This document shows positions 6,723 through 15,276 of a stretch of 64,000 bases of DNA, in pieces. Position 1 is the stretch's first letter. The number at the start of each line of letters is the position of its first letter. Source of the DNA: Micromonospora chersina (GTDB taxonomy: Bacteria; Actinomycetota; Actinomycetes; Mycobacteriales; Micromonosporaceae); NCBI RefSeq assembly GCF_900091475.1, contig NZ_FMIB01000002.1, positions 3,100,001 through 3,164,000 of the forward strand, in the 5' to 3' direction. Below the pieces are notes generated by a model. The model ran no database searches. It was not told where the DNA came from and saw only the letters and a list, made by a program, of their open reading frames with translations. A program made the position numbers and the translations under genes.

Positions 6723-8852
6723 CTACTTCTTGTTGCCCGTGTTGCTCACCCGGAAGGTGTAGTCCGCGTCCAGGTACGTGAGGTCACCGGTCGGCAGGTT
6801 GGAGATCAGGACGGCGAAGTCGTCCTGGTTGCCGTTGGCGCACTTCGTCCGCAGGCCGCTGGCGGTGAACTGGTCGCCGGTGTACCGGTAGACCCAGTTG
6901 CCGGCGCCGTCGGTGGTCTCCCCCGCCGAGGTGACGCCCGGCGTGAGGTCGCAGTGGCTGACGATCTGCACCGTCCAGTTGTTGTCCTGCACGCCGGTGG
7001 TGGTCACCCAGTTGCCCGCCGCCGAGGTCAGGGTCGCGGCGGCGCCGTTGACCCGAACGTCGTCGACGAACCAGCCGGTGTCCAGGTACGCGGCGTCGGT
7101 CGAGTACCGGAACCGCACGTCGGTGGCGCCGGCCGGCAGGTCGGCGGTGAGGTGCACGTAGACCGGGTCGTCCACGAAGTACTCGCCACCGGAGGTGCCG
7201 GTGATCCCGTTGCCCTCCTCGTTGTTGCCGTGCGGGTCGTCGTCGGTGGTGACGACCTGCCCGGCGTCGTTGCGCACCGGCACCGTCACCCAGTTGCCGC
7301 CGACGAGCGCCTCGACGAAGCCGTAGTCCCAGCCTTCCTCGATGAAGTACCAGCTCCAGAAGTCCAGCGAGGTGACCGCGCCGGAGGTGGTGACGTCGAG
7401 GATGTTGTCGTCCTGGCTCTCGTAGCCGGCGTACCAGTGGGTGGTGCCGGTGTGCGGCGCGATCACCGTCTCGTCGTCGCCGTCGAACGCCAGCGACACC
7501 GTCGGGCCGGGGTTGCGGAACCGCTCGACCGACATGCCGAACGGCACGGCGGTGGTGTCGGGGCGGTTCTTCAGCCGCGCCCACTTGGCCTCCGGGGTGG
7601 CGCCGTTGTAGCTGCCCCGGCCCGCCCAGACGACGTCGTCGGCGATGTCGATCGTCCACGAGGTGTCGGCGGGGTCGCCGAAGTTGAACGCCTTGATGTC
7701 GTAGATCGGCGAGCCCTCGTCGTCCAGGTAGACGGCCACCGACCAGTCGCGGAACAGGTCGGCCGCGCTGCGCAGGTTCGCGCCGGTCGCCGCGTTGAAG
7801 TCGTCGATGGCGTTCTGCACGCCGGCCATGCCGTCCGCCTGCTCCTCGAAGATCATCTTGATGAGCAGGTCACCGGCCCTGCCGTCGTACTGCTTGTCCG
7901 GCGTGTAGGTGCCGTCGCCGTTGCCGCCCGCCTGCTCCCAGAGGTACTGGAAGTAGGTGAACGCGGCGCCGTAGTTGGCGAGGGTGCCACCCCACCGGGT
8001 CAGGGAGGTCTCCTCGTAGAGGACCTGGTGGTTGCTCAGGTGCGAGCCGCCGGCGTCCAGGCCGTTGAGGAAGATGGCGAAGTCGGCCAGGCCCTCGTCG
8101 ACCCAGGACAGCTCACCGGGGTCGCTGTAGTTGTGCAGCAGGTGCTCCAGCTCGTGCGCGACGGTGCCCTCGTACAGCTCCGGGCGGTCGTTGGCCGGGT
8201 TGGCGTCGCGCCACGGCGAGTCGTTCGGGCCGACCCGGTTGGCCCAGTCCAGGGCGTCGACCACGATGACGTTCATGCCGTTGGAGTCGATGAAGTCCGG
8301 CGCGAAGTAGCCGGCCGTGTACGAGCCGACGGCGCAGTCGTAGTAGGCGTCGTCCTGGATGTTGTAAATGATCATGACGAGCGAGTCGCTGGCCGGCTCG
8401 TCCGGGTCGGCCGCGTCCATCGGGCCGAAGTGCTCCTCGTCCACGGCCACGATCTGGTCGGCGAGCTTGTCACCGACGTAGTTGATCTCCGCCTGGGTGA
8501 GGGTGAACTGCGCGGCCGTGGCGGTGGCGCAGGGGACGAACTCGTCACCCGGATTGTGGTCGAACTGCGGGTCGAGGCTGGCCACGCCGGCCGGCGCGGT
8601 GCCGTCGAGCGGGGTGCCCTTCGGGACGTAGATGTAGACCGGGGTGCCGTCCGGCGTGGTGTTGGCGTAGACCCGGGTGAAGTCCTGGTTGTACGTGCCG
8701 CCCGCCGCGCTGTCGTTGATCGGCAACGTGATGGTCGGCTCGCCGGGAAGGTTCTCGTGGTCGTTGGCCTGGGCCGGGGCCGAGACCGTGAAGGCCAGCG
8801 CCGTCACGCCCGCCACCGCGGCCGCGATCCGGCTCGGTCGTCTCATTCGCAC
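6723..8852 (-). CDS. Secreted HExxH zinc metalloprotease (immune-inhibitor-A / M6-like)
   Basis: The 709-aa protein starts at GTG 8852-8850, with AGGAGG 7 bases upstream; the ATG at 8846 would sit 13 bases away. A Sec signal peptide (RRPSRIAAAVAGVTALAFTV, cleavage near AQA-N) is followed by a catalytic region with His233-Glu-Leu-Glu-His237 in VAHELEHLLHNY and a downstream glutamate in SWVDEGLADF, the third zinc ligand of gluzincin-type peptidases. The C-terminal half holds a jelly-roll segment (SLDFWSWYFIEEGWDYGFVE ... YLDTGWFVDDVRVNG) typical of choice-of-anchor-J / MAM-like modules found in M6 peptidases. It is exported; substrates are probably extracellular proteins. It is monocistronic and ends by a 14-bp hairpin. 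Confidence 0.88.
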   Translation of the reverse strand: MRMRRPSRIAAAVAGVTALAFTVSAPAQANDHENLPGEPTITLPINDSAAGGTYNQDFTRVYANTTPDGTPVYIYVPKGTPLDGTAPAGVASLDPQFDHNPGDEFVPCATATAAQFTLTQAEINYVGDKLADQIVAVDEEHFGPMDAADPDEPASDSLVMIIYNIQDDAYYDCAVGSYTAGYFAPDFIDSNGMNVIVVDALDWANRVGPNDSPWRDANPANDRPELYEGTVAHELEHLLHNYSDPGELSWVDEGLADFAIFLNGLDAGGSHLSNHQVLYEETSLTRWGGTLANYGAAFTYFQYLWEQAGGNGDGTYTPDKQYDGRAGDLLIKMIFEEQADGMAGVQNAIDDFNAATGANLRSAADLFRDWSVAVYLDDEGSPIYDIKAFNFGDPADTSWTIDIADDVVWAGRGSYNGATPEAKWARLKNRPDTTAVPFGMSVERFRNPGPTVSLAFDGDDETVIAPHTGTTHWYAGYESQDDNILDVTTSGAVTSLDFWSWYFIEEGWDYGFVEALVGGNWVTVPVRNDAGQVVTTDDDPHGNNEEGNGITGTSGGEYFVDDPVYVHLTADLPAGATDVRFRYSTDAAYLDTGWFVDDVRVNGAAATLTSAAGNWVTTTGVQDNNWTVQIVSHCDLTPGVTSAGETTDGAGNWVYRYTGDQFTASGLRTKCANGNQDDFAVLISNLPTGDLTYLDADYTFRVSNTGNKK

Positions 8853-9106
8853 GCGGATGCCTCCTGCCGTGAGGCGGTGATCAGCTCCGGCCACCGCCGT
8901 CGGGTGAGCAGATGCCCCGGCACCGCCGCGCGAGGCAGCAGCTGACCAGGGGAATGTTGTCTTCAGGCAACCACTTGCGACGGTGTCACGGGAGGGAGCT
9001 TCAGGTCACAAATGTGTCACGAACGCGAGTCACCTGTTCGCGGGCGGACGACCGGCGGAGACGGCTCTAGGCTGGCGTCCACGTGACGCCGAGGCGAGGA
9101 GGCCCG

Positions 9107-9646
9107 ATGAACCGCTACGCCGCCCTGCTGCGGGGCGTCAACGTGGGCACCACCCGCCTCGCCATGGCCGACCTGCGCCGCCTCGTCACCGACCTCGGGC
9201 ACTCCGACGTCAAGACCTACCTGCAGAGCGGCAACGTCGTCTTCAGCAGCCCGCCGGCGAAGGACGACATCCTGGCCGAGGGCATCGCGCGCAAGCTCGC
9301 CGACGAGCTGGGCCTGCGCGTGCCGGTGCTGGTGCGCGGCGGCGACGAGCTGGCTGCTGTGGTGGCGGCCAGCCCGTACGCCGGGAAGCAGGACGACCCG
9401 ACCCGGGTGCTGGTGGCCTTCCTCTCGGCCGCGCCCAGCAAGGCCAAGGTCAAGGATCTGGCCGCGCCGGCCGGGGAGAACCTGGAGTTCGCGGTCGACG
9501 GCCGCGAGATCCACCTGCACTTCCCCGACGGCGGTTACGGGCGGACCAAGTTCACCAACGCCCACCTGGAGAAGAAGCTGGGCGTCGTGGCGACCACCCG
9601 CAACTGGAAGTCGGTGCTGGCGCTGCGCGACCTGACCGCCGCCTGA
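9107..9646 (+). CDS. DUF1697 domain-containing protein
   Basis: The 179-aa protein opens MNRYAALLRGVNVGTTRLAM at ATG 9107, preceded by GAGGAGG. DUF1697 marks are YAALLRGVNVG, MADLRRLVTDLGHSDVKTYLQSGNVVF, and the late GRTKFTNAHLEKKLGVVATTRNWKSV. The family is widespread, cytoplasmic, about 175-185 aa, and has no assigned function. A possible -10 element TAGGCT lies at 9068-9073. A convergent hairpin terminator (9649-9680) follows the stop directly. Confidence 0.9.
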   Translation: MNRYAALLRGVNVGTTRLAMADLRRLVTDLGHSDVKTYLQSGNVVFSSPPAKDDILAEGIARKLADELGLRVPVLVRGGDELAAVVAASPYAGKQDDPTRVLVAFLSAAPSKAKVKDLAAPAGENLEFAVDGREIHLHFPDGGYGRTKFTNAHLEKKLGVVATTRNWKSVLALRDLTAA

Positions 9647-9648
9647 GC

Positions 9649-9680
9649 GGAGGGGCCGACCCCCGTGGCCCGGCCCCTCC
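9649..9680. terminator. 10-bp hairpin between convergent genes
   Basis: GGAGGGGCCG (9649-9658) pairs with CGGCCCCTCC (9671-9680) across a 12-base loop. It lies immediately after the DUF1697 stop and 12 bp before the MBL-fold gene's stop codon on the other strand. Confidence 0.7.
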
Positions 9681-9691
9681 CCCACCGGCTC

Positions 9692-10657
9692 CTAGAAGCG
9701 GTACGCCGTGTGGTACTCCGGCACCAGCACGCGACTGCGCGGCGACGCCTTCCGCACGGCGGCGATCAGGTCGTCGAGACGCCTGCGGTCGTTCGGCGCC
9801 ACCGTCGGCGGGTTGGTCAGCGGGGTCTCGAAGTTGTCCCAGTGCACCGGCACCACGACCTTCGGGTAATCGAGCGCGGCAATCAGCCGGGGCACGTAGT
9901 CGGCGGTGGAGGTGGTCGCGGCGGAGGCCACCATCGCCACGTCGGGGGCCAGCCCGACGAGGTTGCGCTCGGCGAAGTCGCTCGCCCCCATGAAGAACAC
10001 CGACGGGCCGCCGTCGACCCGGATCTGGTACGCCATGGTGTCCCCCTCGGGCAGGTCGGAGATCTTCTCCGGCTTCGGCGGACGGCTGACGCGTACGCCG
10101 GGGAAGGCCATCGACCAGGCGCCGTTGCGGCTGTGCAGGGAGCTGACCACCTCGACCGTGTACGCGCCGAAGTCGAGCACCTCGCCGCCCTTGACCGGTG
10201 CGAGCTGCCCGGACGGCAGCCCCTGTGCCAGCCCGAGGTGGTAGGCGGTCAGCGTGCCGATGACCCGGGCCCCGGTCCGCTCGGCGATGTAGGGCACGTC
10301 GTTGAAGTGGTCCCAGTGGGTGTGCGTGACAAGGATGTTCTCGGCCCGGTCGACGAGCGGGTCGATGACCGTGGGCCGCACGGTCAGCGGGGTGTTCTCG
10401 TCGAACGCGCCCCTGAACAGGCCGGTGTCGTAGCGGCTCAGGTACGGGTCGACAAGCACCGTCCGGTCGCCGATGTCGATCCGCCAGCCGGACGTACCCC
10501 ACCAGCGGAAGCTGACCGCGTCGGAGCGCGCGGTCCCGGTGGTGGTGGCGGCCCGGGCCGGCGCGCCGGCGACGAGGCCGGCGGTCGACACGGCGGCGGC
10601 GCCGACCGCGGCGTCGCGCAGGAAACGGCGGCGGTCGTACGACAGTTCGTCGAACAT
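9692..10657 (-). CDS. Tat-exported MBL-fold metallo-hydrolase
   Basis: The 321-aa protein starts at the ATG at 10657-10655 with GGGGAGG upstream. The N-terminus carries a twin-arginine-type signal (DRRRFLRDAAVGAAAVSTAG, then AGAPARA-A). The metallo-beta-lactamase fold is shown by VLVDPYLS, the metal motif THTHWDHFND (HxHxDH), a mid-protein SSLHSRNG histidine, FFMGASDFAE (metal-bridging Asp) and VVPVHWDNFETP (last His). Relatives (UlaG/YtnP-like) act on lactones, phosphodiesters or similar esters. Tat export suggests folding with metal before secretion. The substrate is unknown. Confidence 0.9.
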   Translation of the reverse strand: MFDELSYDRRRFLRDAAVGAAAVSTAGLVAGAPARAATTTGTARSDAVSFRWWGTSGWRIDIGDRTVLVDPYLSRYDTGLFRGAFDENTPLTVRPTVIDPLVDRAENILVTHTHWDHFNDVPYIAERTGARVIGTLTAYHLGLAQGLPSGQLAPVKGGEVLDFGAYTVEVVSSLHSRNGAWSMAFPGVRVSRPPKPEKISDLPEGDTMAYQIRVDGGPSVFFMGASDFAERNLVGLAPDVAMVASAATTSTADYVPRLIAALDYPKVVVPVHWDNFETPLTNPPTVAPNDRRRLDDLIAAVRKASPRSRVLVPEYHTAYRF

Positions 10658-10810
10658 GGAGGGTCCTCCCCGTGCAGCAGGTGATGCGGGTGGCTCCACC
10701 CCACCACCGGCCACCCGTCCACGTCCAAGATCGTCCGCCGGCACTGTCGATACGTGACCGGATATCACCGCAGGCCACAGCCTCGGGGAACGGCCCGGCC
10801 CGTACGGAAA

Positions 10811-11692
10811 TCAGCCGGCGCGCAGGGCCTCGACGGCGGCCCGGGCGGCATCGCCCATCGCCAGGTCCACGTCGATCCGTCGGGTGCTGAGCCGCTCGGT
10901 CCTGGCGAAGACCGCGACCGCGTACCGGCCGCCGTCGGGATACTCGACGACGCCGGCCTCCAGGTGCAGGCCGGGCAGGGTGCCGGTCTTGCCGGCGACC
11001 CGGACGCCGGGCGGGAAGCCGGCGGCGAGCCGGGTCCAGAAGAGCTGCCGGGCCATCAGTTCCCGGACCAGCGCGCAGGCGGCGGGCGGCCCGGCCTCGT
11101 CCCGCCAGATCAGGCCGAGCAGCCGGGTGATCTCCCGGGCCGTGCTGGAGGTGGTGTGGTCCGGGTCGAACACCCGCATGGACCGGACCCGCTCCGGCGG
11201 CAGGGTGGGGAAGATCCGCGCGAAGTCGGCCTCGGTGCGGGCCCCCACGTCGGCGAGCATCGTCTCCACCAGCTGCCGGGGGCCGCCGACGATCCGGGTA
11301 CGCGGCAGGTCCAGCTCGGCGGCGAGCATCGGCAGCACGTCCGGGCCGACCCGGCGCAGCAGCAGGTCAGCGGCCGTGTTGTCGCTCACCGACATGGCGA
11401 AGTAGGCCAGGTCGCGCAGGGACACCTCGACGTCGTCGGCGCAGCCGGCCACACCCCAGCCGCCGAGCCGGTCGGCGGCGTCGACCACCACCCGCTCGGC
11501 CGGGTCGAGCTGCCCGGCGACGGCCTGCCGGGCGAACTCCAGCACCAGCAGGATCTTGAACACCGAGGCGATCACCATCTGCTCGTCGGCGCGCAGCGCC
11601 ACCTCCCGCCCCGGCGCGTCGACGTCCACGACGTGCAGGCAGCCGCTGATCCCGGCCCGCTGGAAGATCTCCCCGATCCGCTCGGTGCTCAC
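10811..11692 (-). CDS. Class A beta-lactamase-fold serine hydrolase
   Basis: The 293-aa protein starts at GTG 11692-11690. The nucleophile motif is S43-V-F-K46, the SDN loop is S103-D104-N105 (MSVSDNTAAD), and the KTG motif is in VAGKTGTLPG. Two points are unusual for a resistance enzyme: no signal peptide, and no clear E-x-x-L-N in the omega-loop region (the corresponding stretch reads MRVFDPDHTTSSTARE), so the usual deacylation glutamate seems absent. It may therefore be a penicillin-interacting or esterase-like protein. It is divergent from a LysR regulator with 49 bp between starts, recalling AmpR/AmpC-type control. It appears leaderless, since TAGCGT lies 6 bases before the GTG. Confidence 0.82.
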   Translation of the reverse strand: MSTERIGEIFQRAGISGCLHVVDVDAPGREVALRADEQMVIASVFKILLVLEFARQAVAGQLDPAERVVVDAADRLGGWGVAGCADDVEVSLRDLAYFAMSVSDNTAADLLLRRVGPDVLPMLAAELDLPRTRIVGGPRQLVETMLADVGARTEADFARIFPTLPPERVRSMRVFDPDHTTSSTAREITRLLGLIWRDEAGPPAACALVRELMARQLFWTRLAAGFPPGVRVAGKTGTLPGLHLEAGVVEYPDGGRYAVAVFARTERLSTRRIDVDLAMGDAARAAVEALRAG

Positions 11693-11741
11693 CCCGACAC
11701 GCTAGCCACCGCCGACCGGAGCGGGCGTAGGGTGGCCCGTC
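11693..11741. promoter_or_regulatory. Divergent leaderless promoters, LysR / beta-lactamase-fold pair
   Basis: On the minus strand TAGCGT (11704-11699) precedes the GTG of the beta-lactamase-fold gene by 6 bases. On the plus strand TAGGGT (11728-11733) precedes the LysR GTG (11742) by 8 bases. Both fit the TAnnnT -10 pattern with transcription starting at or next to the start codon. The whole 49-bp gap must also hold any LysR operator. No clear -35 boxes are visible. Confidence 0.55.
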
Positions 11742-12734
11742 GTGGACCTGCTGCGACACCTGCGGCACTTCGTGGTGGTGGCCCGGGAGCTGCACTTCGG
11801 CCGGGCGGCCGAGGTGCTCGGCATGGCGCAGCCGCCGCTGAGCCAGTCGATCCAACGGCTGGAACGCGAGCTGGGCGCCACGCTCTTCGACCGGTCACAG
11901 CGCCGGGTCCGGCTCACCACGGCCGGCCAGCTCCTGCTCGGCGAGGCCGACGAACTGCTCGCCGGGGAGCGCCGACTGCGCAACCTCGTCGACCAGGTAC
12001 GCCGGGGCGCGCTCGGCGTGCTGCGCGCCGGCGTACCCCCGGAGACCCCGGCCGTGACGCTGCGGGCCCTGCTCGACGGCCTCGCGGCGCAGGCGCCCGG
12101 GCTCGACCTGGACCTGCACGAGCTGACCAGCGCCGAGCAGGGTCGGATGCTGGCCGAGGGGCGGCTCGACGTCGGCCTGCTGCACCACCCGGTCGAGGAG
12201 GCGGGGCTACGCTTCGGCCCGGCCGTGGAGGCGCCGGTCGGGGTGCTGCTGCCCCGGACGGCCCCGGCGGCCCGGGCACGCGAGGTGCAGCTGGCCGACC
12301 TGGCGGGCCTGGACCTGATCACCGCGCCGCCGGCCACCGCGCCCGGCTGGCACGGGCACCTGCTGGCGGTCTGCCACCGGCACGGCTTCGTGCCGGCCCG
12401 GGTGCGGCCCGCCCGCAACCCGGAGTTCCTGTTCGGGCTGCTCCTGGCCGGCGGCGCGGTCGCCCTGGAACCGGAGTCGGTGGCCCGACGCGAGGCCCGG
12501 ATCGCCTGGCGGCCGCTGGTCGGCACGCCGCTGGTGAAGCGCACCTCGGCCGCCTGGCCGGCCCGGGCGGGCCACCCCGCCGCCCCGATGTTCGGGCAGC
12601 TCGCGGCCGAGGTGCTGGCCATCGCGGAGCCGGTGCCGGCGACCGCGGCGCTCGCGTCGTCCGCCCGGCCCTGGCCGGTGCTCTTCGAGGCCGGCCAGGG
12701 CGGCCACGGCCCCGGTCAGCAGCCGCAGGTGTAG
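11742..12734 (+). CDS. LysR-family transcriptional regulator
   Basis: The 330-aa protein starts at GTG 11742 (VDLLRHLRHFVVVARELHFG). The winged helix-turn-helix AAEVLGMAQPPLSQSIQRLE spans about residues 21-40, followed by LGATLFDRSQRRVRLTTAGQ and the linker helix. The C-terminal effector domain shows GVLRAGVPPE, LDVGLLHHPVEEAG and FGLLLAGGAVALEPES. It very probably controls the divergent beta-lactamase-fold gene and itself through the 49-bp spacer. The last 19 bp overlap the end of the convergent M15-like gene, so the two 3' ends are antisense to each other. The effector is unknown. Confidence 0.9.
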   Translation: MDLLRHLRHFVVVARELHFGRAAEVLGMAQPPLSQSIQRLERELGATLFDRSQRRVRLTTAGQLLLGEADELLAGERRLRNLVDQVRRGALGVLRAGVPPETPAVTLRALLDGLAAQAPGLDLDLHELTSAEQGRMLAEGRLDVGLLHHPVEEAGLRFGPAVEAPVGVLLPRTAPAARAREVQLADLAGLDLITAPPATAPGWHGHLLAVCHRHGFVPARVRPARNPEFLFGLLLAGGAVALEPESVARREARIAWRPLVGTPLVKRTSAAWPARAGHPAAPMFGQLAAEVLAIAEPVPATAALASSARPWPVLFEAGQGGHGPGQQPQV

Positions 12735-13219
12735 TAAAGGATGTCCCAGTGGTTGCCCTCCAAGGTGTAGAGGTTGCCGGAGGGCGCGCGGTACTGGTAG
12801 CCCCAGCCGGAGATGTAGCCGACGTAGGTGTAGGCGGCGGAGATGTAGTTCTGGATGCAGGTGCTGGGGGCGATGTCGACCTTGTAGCCGTTCCAGTGGC
12901 TGTAGGTGCCGCTCGCGTGGCCGACCTCGGTGCCGGCCGTGATGGTGATGGCGCAGCCGCTGGCGCGCTTGAAGGTGATGATCCCGTCGATGGTGGCCTG
13001 GCGGATGCCCTCGAACGACGTGCAGGTGGAAACGTAGCGGTCGCTGCAGTTGCCGCTGGAGGTCCAGGAGATCCCGGCGGCGCGTAGCTGCGAGGTGGCG
13101 CTGGAGTGGCTGATGGCCCACGCCGGCGCGGCCAGCCCGAGGGCGGCGCCGACGGTGACGGCCGTGGCAGTGAGCAGGGTGAGCAGGCGACGACGCAGAC
13201 CGGTTCGGATGGACGACAT
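12716..13219 (-). CDS. Small secreted M15-like zinc peptidase
   Basis: The 167-aa protein begins at the ATG at 13219-13217. The signal peptide ends LGLAAPAWA-I. The mature part is about 132 aa with several cysteines (NCSDRYVSTC, GCAITI, TCIQNY, YTCGC). The zinc signature of the M15B/D (VanX/VanY-like) fold is visible: YSHWNGYKVDI gives His108 and Asp115, and TLEGNHWDI gives Glu154 and His157, matching SxHxxGxAxD plus ExxHxD. Family members cleave D-Ala-containing cell-wall peptides. It is shorter than usual and has no cell-wall-binding module. A 9-bp stem-loop lies upstream of its ribosome-binding site. Confidence 0.78.
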   Translation of the reverse strand: MSSIRTGLRRRLLTLLTATAVTVGAALGLAAPAWAISHSSATSQLRAAGISWTSSGNCSDRYVSTCTSFEGIRQATIDGIITFKRASGCAITITAGTEVGHASGTYSHWNGYKVDIAPSTCIQNYISAAYTYVGYISGWGYQYRAPSGNLYTLEGNHWDILYYTCGC

Positions 13220-13246
13220 GACGCTCCCGTTCCCGTGGCGGTGGAG

Positions 13247-13276
13247 TCCTGCAAGACGGTGAAACGACTTGCAGGA
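13247..13276 (-). promoter_or_regulatory. Leader hairpin upstream of small M15-like peptidase
   Basis: TCCTGCAAG (13247-13255) and CTTGCAGGA (13268-13276) form a perfect 9-bp stem with a 12-base loop. It ends 27 bases before the ATG at 13219, just ahead of GGGAGCG. Position and strength suggest an RNA leader element or a regulator site. The remainder of 13277-13503 is the promoter region shared with the divergent aldo/keto reductase. Confidence 0.5.
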
Positions 13277-13503
13277 TTCCTACCAAGCATTGAAGATCGC
13301 CAATATGTGTCCGGCACACAGGAGCGGCCCGGGCGGGTGTGCGCCCCCGACCTTGCCCGCGCCACCTCAGCCGTGCTGCGCAGATCACCCCGGCCGGGGC
13401 TGTGACGAGCCGGGCCGAGCGGGTAGAGAAGCCTGGTGGCAGGCCCGGCGCCGCGCGTGGAAGCGTTCCCGGGCACCCCGGACGATCGGAGATGAGGCTT
13501 TCC

Positions 13504-14358
13504 ATGGCCCCGAACAGCGTTCCCGACATCTCGCTCAACGACGGCAACACCATCCCGCAGCTCGGCTTCGGGGTCTTCCAGATCGACCCGAAGGACACCG
13601 CGCAGGCCGTCGGCACCGCGCTGGAGGTCGGCTACCGGCACATCGACACCGCCGAGATGTACGGCAACGAGGCCGAGGTCGGGCAGGCGGTCCGCACCTC
13701 CGGGCTGGACCGGAGCGAGGTCTTCGTCACCAGCAAGCTGAACAACGGCTTCCACCGCCCGGACGACGCCCGCAAGGCGTTCGAGTCGACACTCCAGGCG
13801 CTGAAGTTCGACTACCTCGACCTGTTCCTCATCCACTGGCCGCTGCCGACCCTCTACGACGGCGACTTCGTCTCGACCTGGAAGGTGCTGGAGGACCTCC
13901 AGCGCGACGGCAGGATCAGGTCGATCGGCGTCTCCAACTTCCAGGTGGCCCACCTGGAGCGGCTGGCCGCCGAGGCGACGGTCACGCCGTCGGTGAACCA
14001 GATCGAGGTGCACCCGTACTTCGCCAACGAGGAGGTGCGCGCCTACGGGAAGGCGCACAACATCCTCACCGAGGCGTGGTCCCCGATCGCCCAGGGCAAG
14101 GTGCTCGACGACCCGACCGTCGTCGACATCGCCGAGGAGGTCGGCCGGACGCCGGCGCAGGTGGTGCTGCGCTGGCACGTGCAGCGCGGCGACATCGTCT
14201 TCCCGAAGTCGACCACCCCGAGCCGGATCGAGGAGAACTTCCGGATCTTCGACTTCGAGTTGGACGACGCCTCGATGGACCGGATCAACGGCCTGAACAA
14301 GGGCGAGCCGGGCCGGCAGGGACCGAACCCGGACACCTTCGACTACGTGCCCCGATGA
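13504..14358 (+). CDS. Aldo/keto reductase (AKR5-like, 2,5-diketo-D-gluconate reductase type)
   Basis: The 284-aa protein is started at ATG 13504 (MAPNSVPDISLNDG), for which GATGAGG upstream serves as ribosome-binding site; an in-frame ATG at 13492 is an alternative. The catalytic tetrad is visible: Asp and Tyr in HIDTAEMYGNE, Lys in VTSKL, His in FLIHWPLP. GVSNFQVAHLE, VNQIEVHPYF and IVFPKSTTPSRIEENF (NADPH phosphate binding) complete the family pattern. It reduces aldehydes or ketones with NADPH. It is monocistronic, ending at a 16-bp hairpin shared with the convergent MmyB-type regulator. Confidence 0.92.
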   Translation: MAPNSVPDISLNDGNTIPQLGFGVFQIDPKDTAQAVGTALEVGYRHIDTAEMYGNEAEVGQAVRTSGLDRSEVFVTSKLNNGFHRPDDARKAFESTLQALKFDYLDLFLIHWPLPTLYDGDFVSTWKVLEDLQRDGRIRSIGVSNFQVAHLERLAAEATVTPSVNQIEVHPYFANEEVRAYGKAHNILTEAWSPIAQGKVLDDPTVVDIAEEVGRTPAQVVLRWHVQRGDIVFPKSTTPSRIEENFRIFDFELDDASMDRINGLNKGEPGRQGPNPDTFDYVPR

Positions 14359-14366
14359 GCCGTCGC

Positions 14367-14401
14367 CGCGCCCGGGGCCCGGCCACCGGGCCCCGGGCGC
14401 G
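14367..14401. terminator. 16-bp perfect hairpin, 3-base loop
   Basis: CGCGCCCGGGGCCCGG (14367-14382), loop CCA, then the exact complement at 14386-14401. It lies between the aldo/keto reductase stop (14358) and the regulator stop (14405) and is the strongest convergent hairpin in the window. No T-tract. Confidence 0.75.
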
Positions 14402-14404
14402 GGT

Positions 14405-15241
14405 TCAGGAGTCGACCCGCTCGGCGACCCGGCGGAACGCCGCCTGGGTCGACGACCCCGGCTCGGGAACGTAGACGATCAGCCGCTGGTCGGTCTCCGG
14501 CACGTGCAGCACCCGGCACTCGAACTCCAGCGGGCCCAGCTCCGGGTGGGCCACCCGCTTGACAGTCGGGCGCCGCTCCCCCACCTCGTGCTCCGCCCAC
14601 AGCGCGGCGAACCGCGGTGAGAGCCCGAGCAGCTCGGTGACCAGCGCGGCCAGCGCCGGATCGGCCGGATAGCGGCCGTACGCGGCCCGCAGGTCCGCCA
14701 CTGTGGTCCGCGCGAAGCGCAGCACCTCCGGGTCGGCCCAGTGCGACTCGGGCACCGCCGCGCCGAACATCCAGCGGACCATGCTCCGCTCGCCGGCCGG
14801 CACCGCCGACAGGTCGCCGACGAAGAAGGCGGCCAGCCGGTTCCAGGCCAGGATCTCGTACGCCGCGTCGACCAGGTAGGCGGGCGTCTCCGCCATCGCG
14901 TCGAGCAGGTGCCGCAGGCCGGGCGACACCTCCCGGCCGGGCCCGGTCGCGTCCGGTGGGGCCTCCCCGGCGACCCGGAACAGGTAGGCCCGCTCGTCGC
15001 GGCTGAGCAGCAGCGCCCGGGCCAGCGCGGCGAGCACCTGCCGGGACGGGTGCGGGCCGCGCCCCTGCTCCAGCCGGATGTAGTAGTCGATGGACATGCC
15101 GGCGAGCTGGGCGACCTCCTGGCGGCGCAGGCCCGGCGTGCGGCGGCGTACCCCCTCGGGGAGGCCGACCTCGGCGGGACGCAGCCGGGCGCGGCGGGTG
15201 CGCAGGAAATTCGCCAGTTCGTCGCGGCGCAGCGTGCTCAC
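14405..15241 (-). CDS. XRE-family regulator with MmyB-like ligand-binding domain (copy 1)
   Basis: The 278-aa protein starts at GTG 15241-15239 (STLRRDELANFLRTRRARLR). The helix-turn-helix covers RRQEVAQLAGMSIDYYIRLE with GRGPHPSRQVLAALARAL after it. From about residue 100 the MmyB-like domain shows AYEILAWNRLAAFF, RWMFG, DLRAAYGRYPADPALAALV, ELLGLSPRFAALWAEHEV and HPELGPLEFECRVLHVPETD. This regulator type binds small or lipid-like ligands and usually represses a neighbouring dehydrogenase gene; here the divergent SDR at 15345 is the expected target. The spacer holds a perfect inverted repeat. A paralogous pair occurs at 35,853-37,563. Confidence 0.9.
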   Translation of the reverse strand: MSTLRRDELANFLRTRRARLRPAEVGLPEGVRRRTPGLRRQEVAQLAGMSIDYYIRLEQGRGPHPSRQVLAALARALLLSRDERAYLFRVAGEAPPDATGPGREVSPGLRHLLDAMAETPAYLVDAAYEILAWNRLAAFFVGDLSAVPAGERSMVRWMFGAAVPESHWADPEVLRFARTTVADLRAAYGRYPADPALAALVTELLGLSPRFAALWAEHEVGERRPTVKRVAHPELGPLEFECRVLHVPETDQRLIVYVPEPGSSTQAAFRRVAERVDS

Positions 15242-15276
15242 GCTCCCAAGCGTGCCGCATCGCCGGCTGCCGGAGG

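Noticed and set aside
6693..8945. 750-codon plus-strand frame opposite the metalloprotease
   Set aside because: Antisense shadow. The minus-strand protein has signal peptide, HExxH and ribosome-binding site.
10754..13087. 777-codon plus-strand frame
   Set aside because: Antisense or frame-shifted shadow of the beta-lactamase-fold and LysR genes; no protein-like composition.
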